Shown here piece after piece: positions 61,689 to 64,000 of a DNA stretch of 64,000 bases. The notes beneath the pieces were generated by a model, which had not been told where the DNA came from, made no database searches, and saw only the letters and a program-made list of their open reading frames with translations. Source of the stretch: CAWBQO01 sp963790965 (GTDB lineage Bacteria; Bacteroidota; Rhodothermia; Rhodothermales; DASSAV01). The translations under genes were made by a program, and so were the position numbers. Positions within the stretch are counted from its first letter, which is position 1, and every line of letters starts with the position of its first letter. The stretch lies in assembly GCA_963790965.1 (NCBI GenBank), contig CAWBQO010000006.1, positions 1,172,572 to 1,236,571 of the forward strand. Direction: 5' to 3'.

Positions 61689-62666
61689 TCAACCGGCGAA
61701 CCACGGGTGCGTCACGTCTACGTTGCCGCCGCTCAGGATGACGCCTATGCGCGCGCCTCGCGCCTCGACGGCACCGGAGAGAAGCGCCGCGGCGGCGAGC
61801 GCGCCTGTCGGCTCTACGACTATCTTCAGCCGTTCCCAGAGGAACCGCATGGCCTCGATCAGCGCGCGGTCGGAGACCGTTTGCATGTCGCTCACGAGCG
61901 AGAGCACGAGCGGAAACGTGTAGCGGCCCAGAGAGGGCGTCCGCGCGCCGTCGGCGATCGTCGGCGGGTCCTTGACGGTTTGCAGGGTGCCGGTCCGGAA
62001 CGAGCGCGTCGCGTCGTCTGCCGCCTCCGGCTCTACACCCACCACGCGGCACGCCGGCATCGCCGACGAGGCTGCCAGCGCCGACCCCGAGAGCAGTCCG
62101 CCGCCCCCGCACGGGACGAGCAGAAGGTCCATGTCGCCCGCGTCCTCGAACAGTTCCAACGCCGCCGTGCCCTGCCCCGCGATCACGTCCGGGTGGTCAT
62201 ACGGCGGGATGATGGGCAGGCCGCGTTCCTCGGAAATTTCAGCGCCAAGTGCCTCGCGCGTCGTTTTCTCCCGGTCGTACAGAATGACTTCCGCACCATA
62301 TCCGCGCGTAGCGAGCACCTTGACCGCGGGGGCGTCGGAGGGCATGATGATCGTCGCCGCAATTCCGAGCAGCCGGCCTGCAAGCGCGACCGCCTGGGCA
62401 TGGTTGCCGGACGAATACGTGAGCACGCCGCGCCGTCGCTCGTCCGGCGACAGGCGTGAGAGCGCGTTGTAAGCGCCTCTGAACTTGAACGCGCCCGCGC
62501 GCTGCAAAGGCTCGGCCTTGAAGAAGACGCGCGCGCCGACCGCCTCGTCAAACTGGCGAGACGTGAGGACCGGCGTCCGGTGGGCGATGCCGCGGATGCG
62601 CTCCGCCGCCGCGCGCACGTCGTCAGGGGTGGGCAGTGGACGGGGGAGAGGCGTTGTGTGGAGCAT
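61689..62666 (-). CDS. PLP-dependent threonine/serine dehydratase family enzyme
   Basis: A 325-residue fold-type II PLP enzyme. RAGAFKFRGAYNALS carries the PLP lysine, YSSGNHAQAVALAGRLLG binds the phosphate-side substrate, and LVPCGGGGLLSG is the glycine loop. It lacks the C-terminal ACT-like domain of biosynthetic IlvA, so it resembles catabolic threonine dehydratase, serine racemase or hydroxyaspartate dehydratase; these cannot be distinguished by eye. The gene stands alone between two repeat regions. Confidence 0.88.
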   Translation of the reverse strand: MLHTTPLPRPLPTPDDVRAAAERIRGIAHRTPVLTSRQFDEAVGARVFFKAEPLQRAGAFKFRGAYNALSRLSPDERRRGVLTYSSGNHAQAVALAGRLLGIAATIIMPSDAPAVKVLATRGYGAEVILYDREKTTREALGAEISEERGLPIIPPYDHPDVIAGQGTAALELFEDAGDMDLLLVPCGGGGLLSGSALAASSAMPACRVVGVEPEAADDATRSFRTGTLQTVKDPPTIADGARTPSLGRYTFPLVLSLVSDMQTVSDRALIEAMRFLWERLKIVVEPTGALAAAALLSGAVEARGARIGVILSGGNVDVTHPWFAG

Positions 62667-62745
62667 GGATAAGCAAAACGTCCCGCGCCCGGCGAGGCCA
62701 CGGGGGCACGCAGGCGCGGGACGGTCAGCGAAGGGGTGAGGCGCT

Positions 62746-63096
62746 TTAGAAGCTGTCCTCAGGGCGGTTGAAGACGCCGGGGGTGGGAGGGGGCGTGGTC
62801 GGGTGGATGTCCAGCGGCGACGAAGGCTTCTCGACGCGCTCGACCACGATGGAGACGTCCGTTACGAGCGCCGCGAATGCGCCGACGGCCGCGAGTGTCG
62901 GCGACCAGAAGAGCGCTGCGGCCGCGCCGCCGACGCCGACCGAGAGCGGGAAGCTCAGGACCGTCTTGCCGTCCTTCTTAATGGCGACGCTCCGCGCATT
63001 GCCGTCCTCGATGACCTCTTTAACCTTGTCGACGAGCTGGTTGCCCTTGACTTTCATCTCGTGGAGGATGACCGGCTCTTTGTTCGTATCTGTCAT
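62746..63096 (-). CDS. DUF4342 domain protein
   Basis: A 116-residue protein; ATG 63096 gives MTDTNKEPVILHEMKVKGNQ. LVDKVKEVIEDGNARSVAIK and TVLSFPLSVGVGG are typical of DUF4342, followed by a hydrophobic stretch (~60-85) and a proline-rich tail. The family has no known function. It is separated from the dehydratase gene by 79 bases and transcribed in the same direction. Confidence 0.82.
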   Translation of the reverse strand: MTDTNKEPVILHEMKVKGNQLVDKVKEVIEDGNARSVAIKKDGKTVLSFPLSVGVGGAAAALFWSPTLAAVGAFAALVTDVSIVVERVEKPSSPLDIHPTTPPPTPGVFNRPEDSF

Positions 63097-63394
63097 ATCG
63101 TTCGCCTCGAAAAGTTCGTGATGCCCGGTTGCGTTGTGGGTCGAGTGGTTCGTACTCGCAACCCCTGAGGAGCGGTTCCGCCTGCGGCCCGCCCCGGTGC
63201 CTCGCAAGCGTTACCTGTTTGCAAAACCGCTCCGCGAAGCAGCGTTGAGGCAATGGTTTGCCGGTTTGGTGGCGAAGTCCCGCTGGGCTTTGCCTGTCCG
63301 CGCCGCAGAACCTTTGACGCAGAGGCGCAGAGACGCAGAGGCGGGGACCACGGAGGTGCATTCAGGAAGAGGCCGGTGTGTGGCGGGTTATGCG

Positions 63395-63588
63395 GCGATT
63401 GGGAGCGGCTCTGTGTGGGCGGGTGTTCTTTGCTGTTGGTAGGAGGTCCCTCCGCGCGGACGCGAACGAGGGGCGGGGCAACGGGCCGGTAGGTGGCGCG
63501 TCCTTGGTCGGGATGACAGCGAGGGAGGGCGGAGCGTTGCATTGGGATGGAGGAGCAGCGAGGGTCGGGGCGGCGAGTAGCGGCTGCC
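63395..63588 (+). repeat. 194-bp direct repeat, copy 1
   Basis: Nearly identical to 63781-63974. It contains GTAGGAGGTCCCTCCGCGCGG and CGTCCTTGGTCGGGATGAC, the same blocks as the 381-bp repeat at 28.7-29.9 kb. No gene is seen between 63097 and the window end. Confidence 0.9.
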
Positions 63589-63602
63589 CGTACACCGGCG
63601 TT

Positions 63603-63752
63603 TCATGCTGAACGCAGCGAAGCATCTCAGGCGCGCTCAGAAGACAGATTCTTCGCTTTGCCCAGAATGACAAGTGGGGAGGGGGGAGGCGGAATGCTGA
63701 ACGCAGTGGCGCATCTCAGCCGTTCCTGTAGTACAGATTCTTCGCTTTGCTC
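63603..63752 (+). repeat. Two copies of the dispersed hairpin repeat
   Basis: Arms TCATGCTGAACGCAGCGAAG (from 63603) with GATTCTTCGCTTTGCCCAGA, and a second pair ATGCTGAACGCAGTGGCGCA with GATTCTTCGCTTTGCTCAGA, can each fold as imperfect hairpins like those at 19828-19890. They differ from the IS110 target at several positions near the core. Confidence 0.8.
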
Positions 63753-63780
63753 AGAATGACAGGTGGGGAGGGGGGAGGCG

Positions 63781-63974
63781 GCGATTGGGAGCGGCTCTGT
63801 GTGGGCGGGTGTTCTTTGCTGTTGGTAGGAGGTCCCTCCGCGCGGACGCGAACGAGGGGCGGGGCAACGGGCCGGTAGGTGGCGCGTCCTTGGTCGGGAT
63901 GACGGCGAGGGAGGGCGGAGCGTTGGATTGGGATGGAGGAGCAGCGAGGGTCGGGGCGGCGAGTAGCGGCTGCC
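63781..63974 (+). repeat. 194-bp direct repeat, copy 2
   Basis: Second copy, 386 bases after the first, with only a few substitutions. Both flank the hairpin repeats at 63603-63752, so the whole forms a duplicated unit running up to the window end. Confidence 0.9.
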
Positions 63975-64000
63975 GTTGGTGCGCCCGGCCTGTAATAAGC

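Overview
The window looks like chromosomal DNA of a GC-rich member of the Rhodothermota/Bacteroidota group (Rhodothermales-like). Three proteins end in a type IX secretion (T9SS) type A sorting domain with the NYPNPF signature, there is a beta-barrel C-terminus and an alginate-export-type barrel, and several genes have the form these lineages usually carry (GWxTD protein, Uma2, DUF5989/SxtJ, archaeal-type Asd). The lineage is inferred from gene content only; there is no rRNA in the window.

Layout. 0-14.3 kb is an alpha-glucan locus: a T9SS protein with repeated starch-binding-like modules, a T9SS GH13 amylase, a GH13 lipoprotein, then an ABC sugar importer (binding protein, MalF-type permease with an apparent 1-nt frameshift, MalG-type permease). 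An Uma2 nuclease-fold gene and an SGNH/TPR-DUF5989-SxtJ cluster are interleaved. 14.3-19.7 kb holds housekeeping genes (GT2, CDP-alcohol phosphatidyltransferase, ftsY, GWxTD, fmt). 19.9-21.2 kb is an IS110 element inserted in a dispersed hairpin repeat. 21.5-25.3 kb carries a SprT-like protease, clpS, an outer-membrane barrel and an Rrf2 regulator; 25.3-28.7 kb is a nitrite-reduction cluster (heme-copper-like membrane protein, nirK, cupin) with a palindrome-rich divergent control region. A 381-bp triplicated repeat precedes clpX and an AAA/STAND-like ATPase (30-33.5 kb). Then come two ferritin-like proteins, a T9SS protein, icmF and a DnaQ-like exonuclease (33.8-41.2 kb), tRNA-Ala, an ECF sigma/anti-sigma pair, and a SAM-I riboswitch controlling a methionine/aspartate-family operon metY-metX-aspartokinase-asd (43-48 kb).

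48.6-53.5 kb is accessory: a promoter plus a two-hairpin RNA in front of a NYN-domain gene, tRNA-Gly, and a minus-strand duplicated cassette of secreted JAMM-fold proteins alternating with small secreted proteins sharing an FYKAG motif. The first JAMM lipoprotein has a 9-base C tract exactly where its signal peptide is out of frame with the rest. 53.7-58.4 kb is a translesion mutasome operon (imuB-DUF6504-dnaE2); 58.6-60.7 kb an ankyrin/catalase pair; 60.8-64 kb is repeat-rich with a threonine-dehydratase-like gene and a DUF4342 gene.

Most notable: the IS110 element can be read in full. Its ends, 4-bp core, a promoter formed only at the circle junction, and a candidate bridge RNA whose four guide segments match both the element ends and the repeat it sits in are all visible. 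The JAMM/FYKAG cassette with its candidate phase-variable tract is the least familiar gene system.
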